DNA of 64,000 nucleotides, from NCBI GenBank assembly GCA_946800325.1, contig OX326956.1:45647552-45711551 (forward strand), written 5' to 3'. Below the pieces are notes generated by a model that was not told the origin of the DNA, searched no databases, and was given only the letters and a program-made list of their open reading frames with translations. The position numbers were made by a program, and so were the translations under genes. Position 1 is the stretch's first letter. Every line of letters begins with the position of its first letter. Below are positions 1 to 10,838 of this stretch, piece after piece. This stretch comes from Luzula sylvatica (taxonomy: Eukaryota; Streptophyta; Magnoliopsida; Poales; Juncaceae).

Positions 1-1727
1 TGCAAAGGTTGGAGAAGTCCCGCTGGTTTCTTTCGTTCGGCCTTGACTTGTTGGCACACAAGGCATTTAGCAACATAATCGGCTATGTCCCTTCGCATCC
101 CTGGCCACCAATAGTACACTCGCATATCTTGATGCATCTTTGTCTCGCCCGGATGGATGGAATATCCTGAGTCATGCGCCTCGGCTAAAATCTCGCGTCG
201 AAGTTCACCATTGGTTGGTACACAAACACGTTTGCCTAAGCGTAACGTTCCCTCGGAATCATCTCCGAAATGTGGTGCTTTACCTTCGCGAATTTGTTCC
301 TTAATTTTCTGCAATTTCAGATCGTTTGCTTGTGCCACCCGGATCCTATGATTTAATGTAGGTTGCACGCGTAAATTTGCTAGAATGGCTTGTGAACCCG
401 ACATTTGCACATAAACCTCCATTCTCATTAAATCCATCAAAATATGAGGTTTATTTGACAACAATGCTGCTGCATTTCCGTGGTTACTCCGGCTCAATGC
501 ATCCGCTACGACATTTGCTTTTCCCGGATGATATTGAATGGACATATCGTAATCACATAGCACTTCAAGCCAACGACGCTGCCTCAAATTAAGATCTCGC
601 TGATCAAAAATATATTTGAGGCTTTGGTGGTCCGTGAATATTTTGCATTTCTCTCCATAGAGATAATGCCTCCATATCTTTAGCGCAAACACCACGGCTG
701 CCAACTCAAGGTCATGCGTTGGGTAGTTTCGCTCATAGGGTTTCAACTGCCGCGACGCATACGCAATCACCCTACGTTCTTGCATTAACACACAACCCAA
801 ACCCTGGTGTGATGCATCGCAAAATACCTCAAATTCAACATCCGGTTTTGGTACTATGAGAACCGGTGCGGACACTAGCCTCTTCTTCAACTCTTCAAAA
901 CTACACTCTCTCGCCTCCGTCCACTCAAATTTTACACCTTTTTGGGTCAATTGCGTCAAGGGAAGTGCGAGTTTCGAAAAACCTTCAACAAAGCGTCGGT
1001 AATAGCCTGCAAGCCCCAAGAAGCTTCTAATCTCGGTTACCGATTTTGGTTGTCTCCATTCTACTATAGCCTTGATCTTTTCTGGATCCACTTTCAACCC
1101 ATCACGCGATATCACATGCCCCAGAAAAAAAACTTCTTCTAGCCAAAATTCACACTTCTTTAGCTTCGCAAACAGTTTATGTTCTTCAAGCGTGCGAAGT
1201 ACAATATGCAAATGCTCGGCGTGTTGCTCTTTGTTACGCGAGTAAATTAAAATATCATCAATAAACACAACCACGAAAGAGTCGAGATAGGGACGAAGTA
1301 CCCTATGCATCAAATCCATAAAAGCTGCGGGTGCATTAGTCAATCCAAATGGCATAACTAAAAATTCGTAATGCCCATACCGAGTACGGAACACTGTTTT
1401 CTCAACATCCTCAGGTTTAATCCTTAATTGATAATAACCTGACCGTAAATCGATCTTCGAGAAGATAGTAGCGCCTTGCAACTGATCAAACAAATCGTCG
1501 ATTCGGGGAAGTGGATAACGATTCTTAATCGTAACTTTATTTAACTCGCGATAGTCCATGCATAGTCGTAATGTTCCGTCCTTCTTTTTCGCAAATAAAA
1601 CAGGAGCTCCCCATGGAGAAACACTTGGACGGATAAACCCCTTATCCAACAACTCTTGAAGCTGAATTTTTAACTCCTTCAATTCAGTCGGCGCCATGCG
1701 ATATGGATTCTTCGAAATTGATCCAGC
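1..1727 (-). pseudogene. Ty3/Gypsy pol: reverse transcriptase, RNase H, start of integrase (disrupted, runs off window)
   Basis: Reading the minus strand down from 1727, one frame appears open to the window edge. It encodes the middle of a Ty3/Gypsy polyprotein. The order is: RT start with [12 protein letters not shown] (about 1710-1675), the MDYRELN and [12 protein letters not shown] blocks, catalytic FIDDILIYS (about 1265-1240), RNase H with [10 protein letters not shown] (about 825-795) and [16 protein letters not shown] (about 650-605), then the integrase zinc region with [11 protein letters not shown] and CLVCQQVK (about 180-40). No stop was noticed in these blocks, so the main lesion is the Copia insertion at 1727/1728, which separates it from gag-protease at 10839-11954. 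The protein would copy element RNA into DNA in cytoplasmic particles. The integrase core lies beyond the window. Confidence 0.93.
1723..1727. repeat. Target site duplication CCAGC, left of Copia 1
   Basis: CCAGC stands directly before the TGTTGGGG terminus at 1728 and again directly after the ...CCTTCA terminus at 10833 (10834-10838). A 5-bp duplication is what Ty1/Copia integrases leave. Removing the element and one copy brings the two Gypsy halves back into the same reading frame. Confidence 0.95.
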
Positions 1728-3522
1728 TGTTGGGGAATCCGGGCAACTTTATTGCAATCAGATTGCGCAGCGGAATTTACCCGAACCCCTTAAGCCATGG
1801 ATCTGTGTATCGCTAATTAGATACGAAGGAAGAGTTTCAGAATTTTCACCTCAGATTTAGTTCAAATCTGGTTGAAGGAAGCTTCCTGAGATCACGTTGG
1901 TGTGCTCGAACCGGCACTACCCTCTATCGGTATCCACACGCGACTCGTATAGGCTGGATGTGAAGACCTCCGATGCTAGTCGGATCCTTCCTCCCTTCAG
2001 AAAATCTGCTTGCTTCTCTTTTCTTTCACAAAGAAATTCAGCCAAGCTTCACTCTTTTCTTTTCACTGAGAAAACCTTTTTCTCTTCTTTTGACTCTCCA
2101 AGAAAACTCTTTTCTTTTAGTCAAAATCTGTTCTAGAAAAATGAGTGAATCTCTCTTCTTCTTTCTTTCAAGAAGTCTTGGTGTGTATTTCTTATCGAGT
2201 GGGGAAAAAACTATTCTTTCCCACCTAATATCTTTCATCCAATGAATGATATCCAGAGCATTAATGTCATGCACCCATACATGCATGTAGCATTCATTTA
2301 ATGCTTTACACCTTCTATTCGAACAGAATAATATCCTCGTTCGAACAGAATAATATCCACTTTCGAACAGAATAATATCCTGATTCAAAATCAGAATAAC
2401 ATCCTGATTCAAACTGAATAATATCTACTTTCCTGATTTTCTGTGTCCAGTCCTAACTTGTCTTTGTGTGTGACCCTATAGGTTTATTTAAAGTTGGCAG
2501 CATATTAAATCTCTATTTAAATATGCAAATCATAGTTGGCCTCTAGCAAGGCATTATGACTACCCAAATTAAATAAATGATTTGTGATCATAACCTATTT
2601 ATCAAATAGACAAATTTCTAGCTCTCTTGTTCATTCGATATCTGTTGATCAAAGACATGGTCAAATGTCATCCTTTCTAAATCAACTTAACTCTTTCCCG
2701 ATATAGAATTAGATTGAATGTTCAATTAGTATTAACAACACATGTTAATCTTATTGAGCGTGGCCACGCATTTCCTTCAATCCTAATTCATCAGGGGGCC
2801 CTGAGAGATATCTCTTTCAATCATGAAAGGAACAACTTCCATCTTGGTTATTCACATCCTCCAACATGCTTCATGTAATACCCAATGATGATCTTGATTA
2901 CCCGGTTAAAGATAACAAAGAAACATATCTAAGTATCACAATTCACAGGTGAGAAATCTAATGATAACCTCAGGTCAAAGAACTAAAATTCTATTTGTTT
3001 ATGAGAATATATATAATGACAATAACCATGTATATTCTCATAAGTTGGTCAGTCCAATATGTAGTCTCTAATACATATCTATATTCCATATTTGACATCA
3101 CTACATCTCTATGTATTCCATGTCCATGATCAGTAAAACATAATCATCTCATATGCGAATATACTGGTGTACATATATATTCTATTTCTTTAGACATGTA
3201 TATCTCTATATACATCATATATATGACCAGGGACATTTAGATTCGTATTACGTTCATTGATACAGTTTTACTATCATAATCACATATTATGATGATGTAT
3301 AAACTAGTGATACAATTCAAGGCTTATTCACATATTCCTAAATATGTTAAATAACCAGTACACGTGTTAAATGAAACTTTAATTCAATATTAAAATATTA
3401 GATTAACAACACATAAATAATAACTATCCTTTGTTTACATACAAGCTAAACAGTTTAGCCTAGGGTATTATTTAGTTCAGCCCAGGGCATTATTTCATTC
3501 AGCCTAGGGCATTATTCCTTCA
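1728..3522 (-). repeat. 3' LTR of Copia 1 (1,795 bp)
   Basis: Direct repeat of 9051-10833, running TG...CA in plus orientation. In element orientation it begins TGAAGGAATAATGCCC at 3522 and ends at 1728. It contains a run of repeats built on GAACAGAATAATATCC (about 2320-2425). The short frames of 79, 90 and 124 codons inside (1897-2412) recur identically in the other LTR and are not genes. Its U5 end (1728-1770) differs strongly from the 5' LTR. Confidence 0.96.
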
Positions 3523-3533
3523 GTCTCCCACTT
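3523..3533 (-). other. Polypurine tract of Copia 1
   Basis: On the minus strand AAGTGGGAGAC sits directly before the 3' LTR start TGAAGG. This is the expected site for plus-strand DNA priming. The same GTGGGAGAC/TGAAGG junction occurs in Copia 2 at 39771-39782, which links the two families. Confidence 0.9.
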
Positions 3534-3566
3534 GCACTAGGGTGAACTGATAATAATAATACACAC

Positions 3567-6500
3567 TCAACTCTCCTCTCTGAGGTAATCCAAACCAATA
3601 GCTCTAGCATGACGATCATGTTTCGCTATCGAGAGCGGCTTAGTAAACGGATCAGCTATATTATCATCAGTTGGAATTTTGCACACATTCACGTCTCCTC
3701 TCTCTATTATCTCTCGAATTAGATGAAAACGCCGAAGTATGTGTTTGGATCTATGGTGTGACCTTGGCTCCCTAGATTGCGCAATTGCTCCATTGTTATC
3801 ACAAAAGAGAGTCACAGGGTCCAACACACTTGGAACTACACCTAGTTCTGCCACAAATTTCTTGATCCAAACAGCTTCCTTAGCTGCTTCTGAAGCTGCT
3901 ATATACTCCGCTTCCGTTGTAGAATCTGCGACAGTTTGCTGTTTGGAACTTTTCCAAACAACTGCTCCTCCGTTCAAACAGAATACATAACCACTTTGCG
4001 ATCTAAAATCATCTATGCAGGTTTGAAAGCTAGCATCGGTATAACCCTTTATCACCAGCTCACTTTCCAAACCTCCATAGATTAAGAATACATCTTTAGT
4101 CCTTCTCAAGTACTTAAGAATATTCTTTACTGCTATCCAGTGACTCTCACCTGGATCTGATTGGTATCTGCTTGTTACACTTAATGCATATGACACATCT
4201 GGTCTAGTACATATCATCGCATACATAATAGATCCAATTGCAGAAGCATATGGTACTCTATTCATGCGTTCTCGTTCATCTCTCGATGTCGGACATTGAG
4301 ATTTATCTAACGAGATACCATGCGACATTGGCAAGGATCCTCTCTTGAAATCTTGCATATTGAACCTCTTCAATACCTTGTCAATGTATGTACTTTGACT
4401 CAGACCTAGAAGCTTCCTTGATCTATCTCTATAGATCTTTACGCCTAATATATAAGCTGCTTCTCCTAGGTCTTTCATTGAAAATTGATTCCCCAAATAT
4501 TTCTTAACACTTAAGAGCATAGGTATATCATTACCAATGAGCAATATGTCATCCACATAAAGAACTAAGAATACATGTGCACTCCCACTGAATTTCTTGT
4601 ATACACAAGCTTCCTCCACATTCTTGATGAAACCATAATCCTTGATTACTTCATCAAAACGAAGATTCCAACTTCGAGATGCTTGCTTCAAACCATAAAT
4701 AGATTTTTGAAGCTTGCATACTTTCTTAGAATTCTTTGGATCGACAAAACCCTCGGGTTGTATCATGTATACATCCTCGTTCAAGTTCCCGTTAAGGAAA
4801 GCAGTTTTGACATCCATTTGCCATATTTCATAGTCATAATATGCGGCTATGGCAAGTAGAATTCTTATAGACTTAAGCATGGCCACGGGCGAAAACGTTT
4901 CATCATAGTCTATACCATGAGTTTGCTTGAAACCTTTCGCCACAAGCCGTGCTTTGTAAGTATGCACCTTACCATCCATGTCAGTTTTCTTCTTGAAAAC
5001 CCACTTACACCCAATGGTTTTTAATCCTTCAGGTGTATCAATCAAGTTCCAAACTTGATTGTCATACATGGATTGTATCTCGACATTCATGGCTTCTTGC
5101 CATTTCTGTGAATCTTCACTCATCATAGCCTCTACGTAGGATGTTGGTTCATCATCCATGGCCAACACATCATCATCATTAGTCACGAGAAATCCATATC
5201 TCTCGGGCTCTTGACGATTCCTACTAGATCTACGAGGTGGTTCTTGTGTAACATTTTCTGATTCTCCAACATTTGGTGAACCCGAAATATTTTCCATCTC
5301 ATGTTCATTTTCAGTTTGGGAATCTTGAACTTCTTCAAGATCAACCTTACTCCCACTAGCTCTCTTGGAAATGAACTCCTTCTCTAAGAAGACTCCATTT
5401 CTAGCTATGAAAATCTTATTTTCTGAGGGGATGTAAAAGTAATACCCTTTAGTTTCCTTAGGATATCCCACGAACAAACATTTATCCGATTTGGGTCCAA
5501 GCTTATCTGACATCATGCGTTTAACATATGCCTCGCAACCCCAAATCTTCAGAAAAGACAAACTCGGAGTTCTTCCTCTCCATATCTCATATGGAGTCTT
5601 TTCTACGGATTTAGATGGAATTCTATTCAGTATGAATGCGGCTGTTTCAATGGCATAACCCCAAAACGATTTCGGGAGATCTGTCTGACTCATCATTGAT
5701 CGAACCATGTCCAACAAGGTACGATTTCTCCTCTCGGAAACACCATTCCATTGAGGTGTACCGGGTGGAGTTAATTGTGAAACAATTCCACAATCTCTTA
5801 GATAGTCATCAAAATCTTGGCTCAAATATTCACCACCTCGATCAGATCGAATGGCCTTTATTCTCTTGCCTAGTTGATTCTCTACTTCATTCTTAAAATC
5901 TTTGAACCTTTCAAACGATTCTGACTTTTGTCTCATCAAGTAGACAAAACCATATCTACTATAGTCATCAGTAAATGTAATGAAGTATCTATAACCTCCT
6001 CTGGCTTCCATGCTCATTGGGCCACATACATCAGTATGTACGAGCTCCAACAACTCATTGGATCTTTCACCAACATTTGAGAAAGGTTTCTTAGTCATTT
6101 TGCCTAATAAACAAGACTCACATGTCTCATATGATCTCATATCAAATGAGTCTAAAAGTCCATCAGTATGGAGTTTAGAAATGCGTTTCTCATTTATATG
6201 GCCTAAACGACAATGCCAAAAGTAGGTCTGATTATCAACATGAGACATTATCCTTTCGGTATTGATATTAAATATGGATTTGTGATTATTCAGATCTAGC
6301 ACATAGAGACCATTTTCTAATGAAACATTTCCATAGAAAATTTCTCCTTTACGGATAGTACAATTATTATCTTCTATAATAAATTTGTAACCATCCAAAG
6401 CTAGTCTTGAAATAGAAATAATATTCCTGTTCATACCAGGTACAAAACAACAATTGTTTAGTTCTAATACAAATCCATTAGGTAAAGTTAAATGGTAATT

Positions 6501-7505
6501 TCCTACGGCTAAAGCAGCAACTCTTGCTCCATTTCCCACACGTAGGTCCATTTCACCTTTAGCTAATTTCCTTCTACTTTGTAGTCCCTGCACATTTTTA
6601 CAAATGTGAGTGCCACATCCGGTATCTAATACCCAATTTGACAAAGTAGATAAGTTAACATCAATACCTGAGGCACTTGCCGAAACTGCTTTCTTCTTCT
6701 TCACTTCTTCTAAGTAAAGAGGGCAGTTCCTTTTCCAATGGCCATCCTTATGGCAATGGAAACAAGTGGTCGGTTCAGATTTCTTGATCTTTGGTTTGGG
6801 CAACATCTTGCCCTTACCTTTGTTCTTGCCTTTGAACTTCTTCTTGAACTTTCCCTTTTGAACCATCAGAACTTCGTTGACATTTGATGCCTTGAAGTCT
6901 CCGGACCTATTGGTAGCCTCAAAATTCTTGAGCATACCATGTAATTCCGGTATTGTTTTGTCCATAGAGTGCATGTTGTAGTTAGAAACAAACTGTGCGA
7001 AATTCGGAGTCAAAGACTCAAGAATCAAGTCAGTTTCCATCTCATGGCTGACTTTCGCACCTAGTTTCTCAAGGTTATCAACATAACCTTTCATCTTTAA
7101 AACATGTGCACTCACAGATGTACCCGAGACCATTTTACAGTTGAACAACGCCTTGTGAGTGTTAAACCTCTCAAGTCTGGCTTGCTCTTGGAACATTTCC
7201 TTGAGCTGTTTGTGCATAACATATGCATGCGAATCTACAAACTGCTTTTGAAGATCCGATGACATAGTTGCCAACATGAGACAGGTTATTTCAACATCAT
7301 CATCTATGAACTTTTCATAGTATTCTTGGTCCACTTGGTCAGCATCTGCTGGTGGTTCTTCAGTTGGGAGAGGCTCATCAAGAACATAACCCTTATGTTC
7401 GGCCCTAAGAACAATTCTTAGATTTCGCTCCCAATCCAGAAAGTTTTTACCATTCAACTTCTCCTTCTCAAGGAGAGATCGCAAATTTAAACTGTTTGAG
7501 GACAT
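3567..7505 (-). CDS. Copia gag-pol polyprotein, 1,312 aa, intact
   Basis: A single frame carries all Copia functions in the order that defines Ty1/Copia (integrase before RT). Gag (residues 1 to about 240) starts MSSNSLNLRSLLEKEKLNG. The zinc knuckle CFHCHKDGHWKRNC (CX2CX4HX4C) is near 246. Protease has DTGCGTH near 293. The pre-integrase block WHCRLGHIN is near 430. The integrase catalytic region has HTDVCGPM (about 490) and SDRGGEY (about 553), followed by GTPQWNGVSERRNR. RT begins near 800 with QMDVKTAFLNG and the catalytic YVDDILL near 983. RNase H has GYTDASF (about 1158), TEAEYIAASEAA (about 1200) and ends DNIADPFTKPL. The start is the first ATG of the frame and follows a leader of about 1.5 kb from the 5' LTR. 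The stop is only 45 bp from the 3' LTR. No frameshift or lost catalytic residue was noticed. Confidence 0.97.
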   Translation of the reverse strand: MSSNSLNLRSLLEKEKLNGKNFLDWERNLRIVLRAEHKGYVLDEPLPTEEPPADADQVDQEYYEKFIDDDVEITCLMLATMSSDLQKQFVDSHAYVMHKQLKEMFQEQARLERFNTHKALFNCKMVSGTSVSAHVLKMKGYVDNLEKLGAKVSHEMETDLILESLTPNFAQFVSNYNMHSMDKTIPELHGMLKNFEATNRSGDFKASNVNEVLMVQKGKFKKKFKGKNKGKGKMLPKPKIKKSEPTTCFHCHKDGHWKRNCPLYLEEVKKKKAVSASASGIDVNLSTLSNWVLDTGCGTHICKNVQGLQSRRKLAKGEMDLRVGNGARVAALAVGNYHLTLPNGFVLELNNCCFVPGMNRNIISISRLALDGYKFIIEDNNCTIRKGEIFYGNVSLENGLYVLDLNNHKSIFNINTERIMSHVDNQTYFWHCRLGHINEKRISKLHTDGLLDSFDMRSYETCESCLLGKMTKKPFSNVGERSNELLELVHTDVCGPMSMEARGGYRYFITFTDDYSRYGFVYLMRQKSESFERFKDFKNEVENQLGKRIKAIRSDRGGEYLSQDFDDYLRDCGIVSQLTPPGTPQWNGVSERRNRTLLDMVRSMMSQTDLPKSFWGYAIETAAFILNRIPSKSVEKTPYEIWRGRTPSLSFLKIWGCEAYVKRMMSDKLGPKSDKCLFVGYPKETKGYYFYIPSENKIFIARNGVFLEKEFISKRASGSKVDLEEVQDSQTENEHEMENISGSPNVGESENVTQEPPRRSSRNRQEPERYGFLVTNDDDVLAMDDEPTSYVEAMMSEDSQKWQEAMNVEIQSMYDNQVWNLIDTPEGLKTIGCKWVFKKKTDMDGKVHTYKARLVAKGFKQTHGIDYDETFSPVAMLKSIRILLAIAAYYDYEIWQMDVKTAFLNGNLNEDVYMIQPEGFVDPKNSKKVCKLQKSIYGLKQASRSWNLRFDEVIKDYGFIKNVEEACVYKKFSGSAHVFLVLYVDDILLIGNDIPMLLSVKKYLGNQFSMKDLGEAAYILGVKIYRDRSRKLLGLSQSTYIDKVLKRFNMQDFKRGSLPMSHGISLDKSQCPTSRDERERMNRVPYASAIGSIMYAMICTRPDVSYALSVTSRYQSDPGESHWIAVKNILKYLRRTKDVFLIYGGLESELVIKGYTDASFQTCIDDFRSQSGYVFCLNGGAVVWKSSKQQTVADSTTEAEYIAASEAAKEAVWIKKFVAELGVVPSVLDPVTLFCDNNGAIAQSREPRSHHRSKHILRRFHLIREIIERGDVNVCKIPTDDNIADPFTKPLSIAKHDRHARAIGLDYLREES

Positions 7506-8186
7506 TTTTCTACATGGAATAAAATGTGCAAAATTAATACTTTTATAGATGATAACATTTATGTTTTAGTTCATTTAAAATACTCCCACTATTTTTATCA
7601 AATCAACAACCCTCACTGTGTTGGTTCGGATACATTCCAACTACATGTACCATAGTGGCTCAAGATCCATATTTCGCAAAATCCTAATCGGCTTTGGCTC
7701 GTCTCAGAATTCTGCTATTTAGGTAGGATCAAATCCAATTGCATCTCCATGCAACTCTTGAGATCATTTATGAGATCAGGGGTTTATGAGTCTAACTCAA
7801 AAATCCATGTGTGTACATATCTCATCTATGCCCTAAGTTCAAGTCCGACTTGCTACTTAGTTAAGTACTAACCATAACTGATTATCATCCAATTAATCTA
7901 CCAACACACCCAGCTTTGGCATGACCTATGTTGGTAATTAATCAATGCATATTCTCCCGCCAACTATATAATCTCACACACCCAGCTTTGGCATGACCCA
8001 TGTGAGTGATATAAAGGCCCTGAGAATTTCAGAATATGGGAGGCATTTTCTCAACTTAATAATTAATAGAGGGATTTCTAATTTATTTATCACATGCAAA
8101 AGCATATCACATCACACATCACAGAATAATTAATTTAATGACATAGCATGGCCATGATCTTTATAAGCCACTATAAAGATCCCTAA

Positions 8187-8395
8187 TTAATTACTTATAA
8201 TGAACTCCTTCATTATAACAATGGACGTGGTGATGAACTCCTTCATCATGTGATCGGTTATGGCGATTAGCTTCTTCATCATGTGATAGGTTGTGGTGAT
8301 GAACTCCTTCATCTTGTGATTGGTTGTCCTGATGAACTCCTTCACCATGTAATCGGTTGAGGCGATGAACTCCTTCATCTTCTTTAATTTACAAC
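8187..8395. repeat. About 37-bp tandem repeat GATGAACTCCTTCATCATGTG in Copia 1 leader
   Basis: The phrase GATGAACTCCTTCA(T/C)C recurs five to six times with GTGATCGGTT-like spacers. Reading through gives a 63-codon minus-strand frame of repeated MKEFI units, which is a repeat artefact and not a gene. Confidence 0.85.
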
Positions 8396-8629
8396 CTTAT
8401 TTATTTTACAACTTGGACAACTCACCGGTTGCCTTATTAAAATAAAATTACAATTTGGACAACTCACTGGTTGCCTTCAGCCATAAATCAAATTTACAAC
8501 ATGCACAACATACATACAATCACATCATTCAATCACAACACAAAGTTTTTGGCCCATGCTATATCATATATCGTTGAATTATAAAATACATACATACATT
8601 TCGACTAATACATATGCAATAATCTCCAC

Positions 8630-8935
8630 GTGAGACCAGAATAATATCCTGCATCTCATGCAATAATATCCTGCATCTTATGCAATAAATCTCAGCGTGA
8701 GACAGTGCACCTTCTGCTTGAACAGAATAATATCTTCGTTCAAACAGACAATAATATCCGGTATCTCATGAAATAATATCCTGCATCTCATGCAATAATA
8801 TCCTGCATCTTATGCAGTAAATCTCAGCGTGAGACAGCGTACATTTCTGTTTGAACAGAATAATATCCTCGTTCAAACAGAATAACATCTTGCATCTCAT
8901 GCAATAATATCCTGCTCGAGACAGTGCACCTTCTT
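8630..8935. repeat. AATAATATCCTGCATCTCATGC repeats in Copia 1 leader
   Basis: At least seven copies of AATAATATC(C/T) with CTGCATCT(C/T)ATGC or GTTCAAACAG arms. The core AGAATAATATCC is also repeated inside both LTRs (2320-2425 and 9641-9746), so one motif family is shared by LTR and leader. Confidence 0.85.
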
Positions 8936-9035
8936 ATGCATAATATCAATCAAAATACATATGTAGTTTTATAATTCTCAGAAACTCTAAACTAGTACAT
9001 CTAATATACTAAATCGATCTAATAAACGATACACG

Positions 9036-9049
9036 TGGCTCTGATACCA
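9036..9049 (-). other. Primer binding site (initiator Met tRNA type)
   Basis: On the minus strand TGGTATCAGAGCC lies one base inside the end of the 5' LTR. This matches the 3' end complement of plant initiator methionine tRNA, the usual primer for Copia minus-strand synthesis. Confidence 0.93.
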
Positions 9050-9050
9050 C

Positions 9051-10833
9051 TGTTGGGGGTTCGCGCAATCATATTGCTCGGCGGAATTTACCCGAACCCC
9101 TTAAGCCATGGATCTGTGTATCGCTAATTAGATACGAAGGAAGAGTTTCAGAATTTTCACCTCAGATTTAGTTCAAATCTGGTTGAAGGAAGCTTCCTGA
9201 GATCACGTTGGTGTGCTCGAACCGGCACTACCCTCTATCGGTATCCACACGCGACTCGTATAGGCTGGATGTGAAGACCTCCGATGCTAGTCGGATCCTT
9301 CCTCCCTTCAGAAAATCTGCTTGCTTCTCTTTTCTTTCACAAAGAAATTCAGCCAAGCTTCACTCTTTTCTTTTCACTGAGAAAACCTTTTTCTCTTCTT
9401 TTGACTCTCCAAGAAAACTCTTTTCTTTTAGTCAAAATCTGTTCTAGAAAAATGAGTGAATCTCTCTTCTTCTTTCTTTCAAGAAGTCTTGGTGTGTATT
9501 TCTTATCGAGTGGGGAAAAAACTATTCTTTCCCACCTAATATCTTTCATCCAATGAATGATATCCAGAGCATTAATGTCATGCACCCATACATGCATGTA
9601 GCATTCATTTAATGCTTTACACCTTCTATTCGAACAGAATAATATCCTCGTTCGAACAGAATAATATCCACTTTCGAACAGAATAATATCCTGATTCAAA
9701 ATCAGAATAACATCCTGATTCAAACTGAATAATATCTACTTTCCTGATTTTCTGTGTCCAGTCCTAACTTGTCTTTGTGTGTGACCCTATAGGTTTATTT
9801 AAAGTTGGCAGCATATTAAATCTCTATTTAAATATGCAAATCATAGTTGGCCTCTAGCAAGGCATTATGACTACCCAAATTAAATAAATGATTTGTGATC
9901 ATAACCTATTTATCAAATAGACAAATTTCTAGCTCTCTTGTTCATTCGATATCTGTTGATCAAAGACATGGTCAAATGTCATCCTTTCTAAATCAACTTA
10001 ACTCTTTCCCGATATAGAATTAGATTGAATGTTCAATTAGTATTAACAACACATGTTAATCTTATTGAGCGTGGCCACGCATTTCCTTCAATCCTAATTC
10101 ATCAGGGGGCCCTGAGAGATATCTCTTTCAATCATGAAAGGAACAACTTCCATCTTGGTTATTCACATCCTCCAACATGCTTCATGTAATACCCAATGAT
10201 GATCTTGATTACCCGGTTAAAGATAACAAAGAAACATATCTAAGTATCACAATTCACAGGTGAGAAATCTAATGATAACCTCAGGTCAAAGAACTAAAAT
10301 TCTATTTGTTTATGAGAATATATATAATGACAATAACCATGTATATTCTCATAAGTTGGTCAGTCCAATATGTAGTCTCTAATACATATCTATATTCCAT
10401 ATTTGACATCACTACATCTCTATGTATTCCATGTCCATGATCAGTAAAACATAATCATCTCATATGCGAATATACTGGTGTACATATATATTCTATTTCT
10501 TTAGACATGTATATCTCTATATACATCATATATATGACCAGGGACATTTAGATTCGTATTACGTTCATTGATACAGTTTTACTATCATAATCACATATTA
10601 TGATGATGTATAAACTAGTGATACAATTCAAGGCTTATTCACATATTCCTAAATATGTTAAATAACCAGTACACGTGTTAAATGAAACTTTAATTCAATA
10701 TTAAAATATTAGATTAACAACACATAAATAATAACTATCCTTTGTTTACATACAAGCTAAACAGTTTAGCCTAGGGTATTATTTAGTTCAGCCCAGGGCA
10801 TTATTTCATTCAGCCTAGGGCATTATTCCTTCA
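9051..10833 (-). repeat. 5' LTR of Copia 1 (1,783 bp)
   Basis: Same as 1728-3522 apart from the terminal 40-odd bases, where it is 12 bp shorter. That accounts for the whole length difference, so the rest has no net indel. In element orientation it carries the promoter and ends at 9051, next to the primer site. Confidence 0.96.
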
Positions 10834-10838
10834 CCAGC
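10834..10838. repeat. Target site duplication CCAGC, right of Copia 1
   Basis: Exact match to 1723-1727. Confidence 0.95.

Larger units (their letters stand above)
7506..9035 (-). other. Copia 1 untranslated leader with internal repeats
   Basis: This stretch between primer site and gag has no credible gene. It contains two repeat families (8187-8395 and 8630-8935, listed separately) and two CACACCCAGCTTTGGCATGA blocks (about 7903-7925 and 7976-8000). The leader of the decayed Copia 2 has matching GGCCAAAGCCGAC blocks (34640-34815). The leader presumably holds packaging and translation signals; this is inference. Confidence 0.75.
1728..10833 (-). mobile_element. Complete young Ty1/Copia retrotransposon (Copia 1), minus strand, inserted in Gypsy
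   Basis: This 9,106-bp element has every expected part: two LTRs (1728-3522 and 9051-10833), a 5-bp CCAGC target duplication, an initiator-Met-tRNA type primer site inside the right (5') LTR, a polypurine tract next to the left (3') LTR, a leader of about 1.5 kb and one uninterrupted gag-pol frame of 1,312 codons. The LTRs look the same by eye except for the outermost 40-odd bases, so insertion was recent. The large LTRs and long leader resemble BARE1/Angela-type Copia elements in architecture, but the lineage was not tested. It probably remains competent or was so until lately. Confidence 0.97.

Noticed and set aside
1897..2412. Open frames of 79, 90 and 124 codons, repeated at 9208-9723
   Set aside because: They lie in both LTRs of Copia 1 and are identical because the LTRs are; no domain or signal suggests a protein.
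8187..8378. 63-codon MKEFI-repeat protein
   Set aside because: Frame produced by a 37-bp DNA repeat in a retrotransposon leader.
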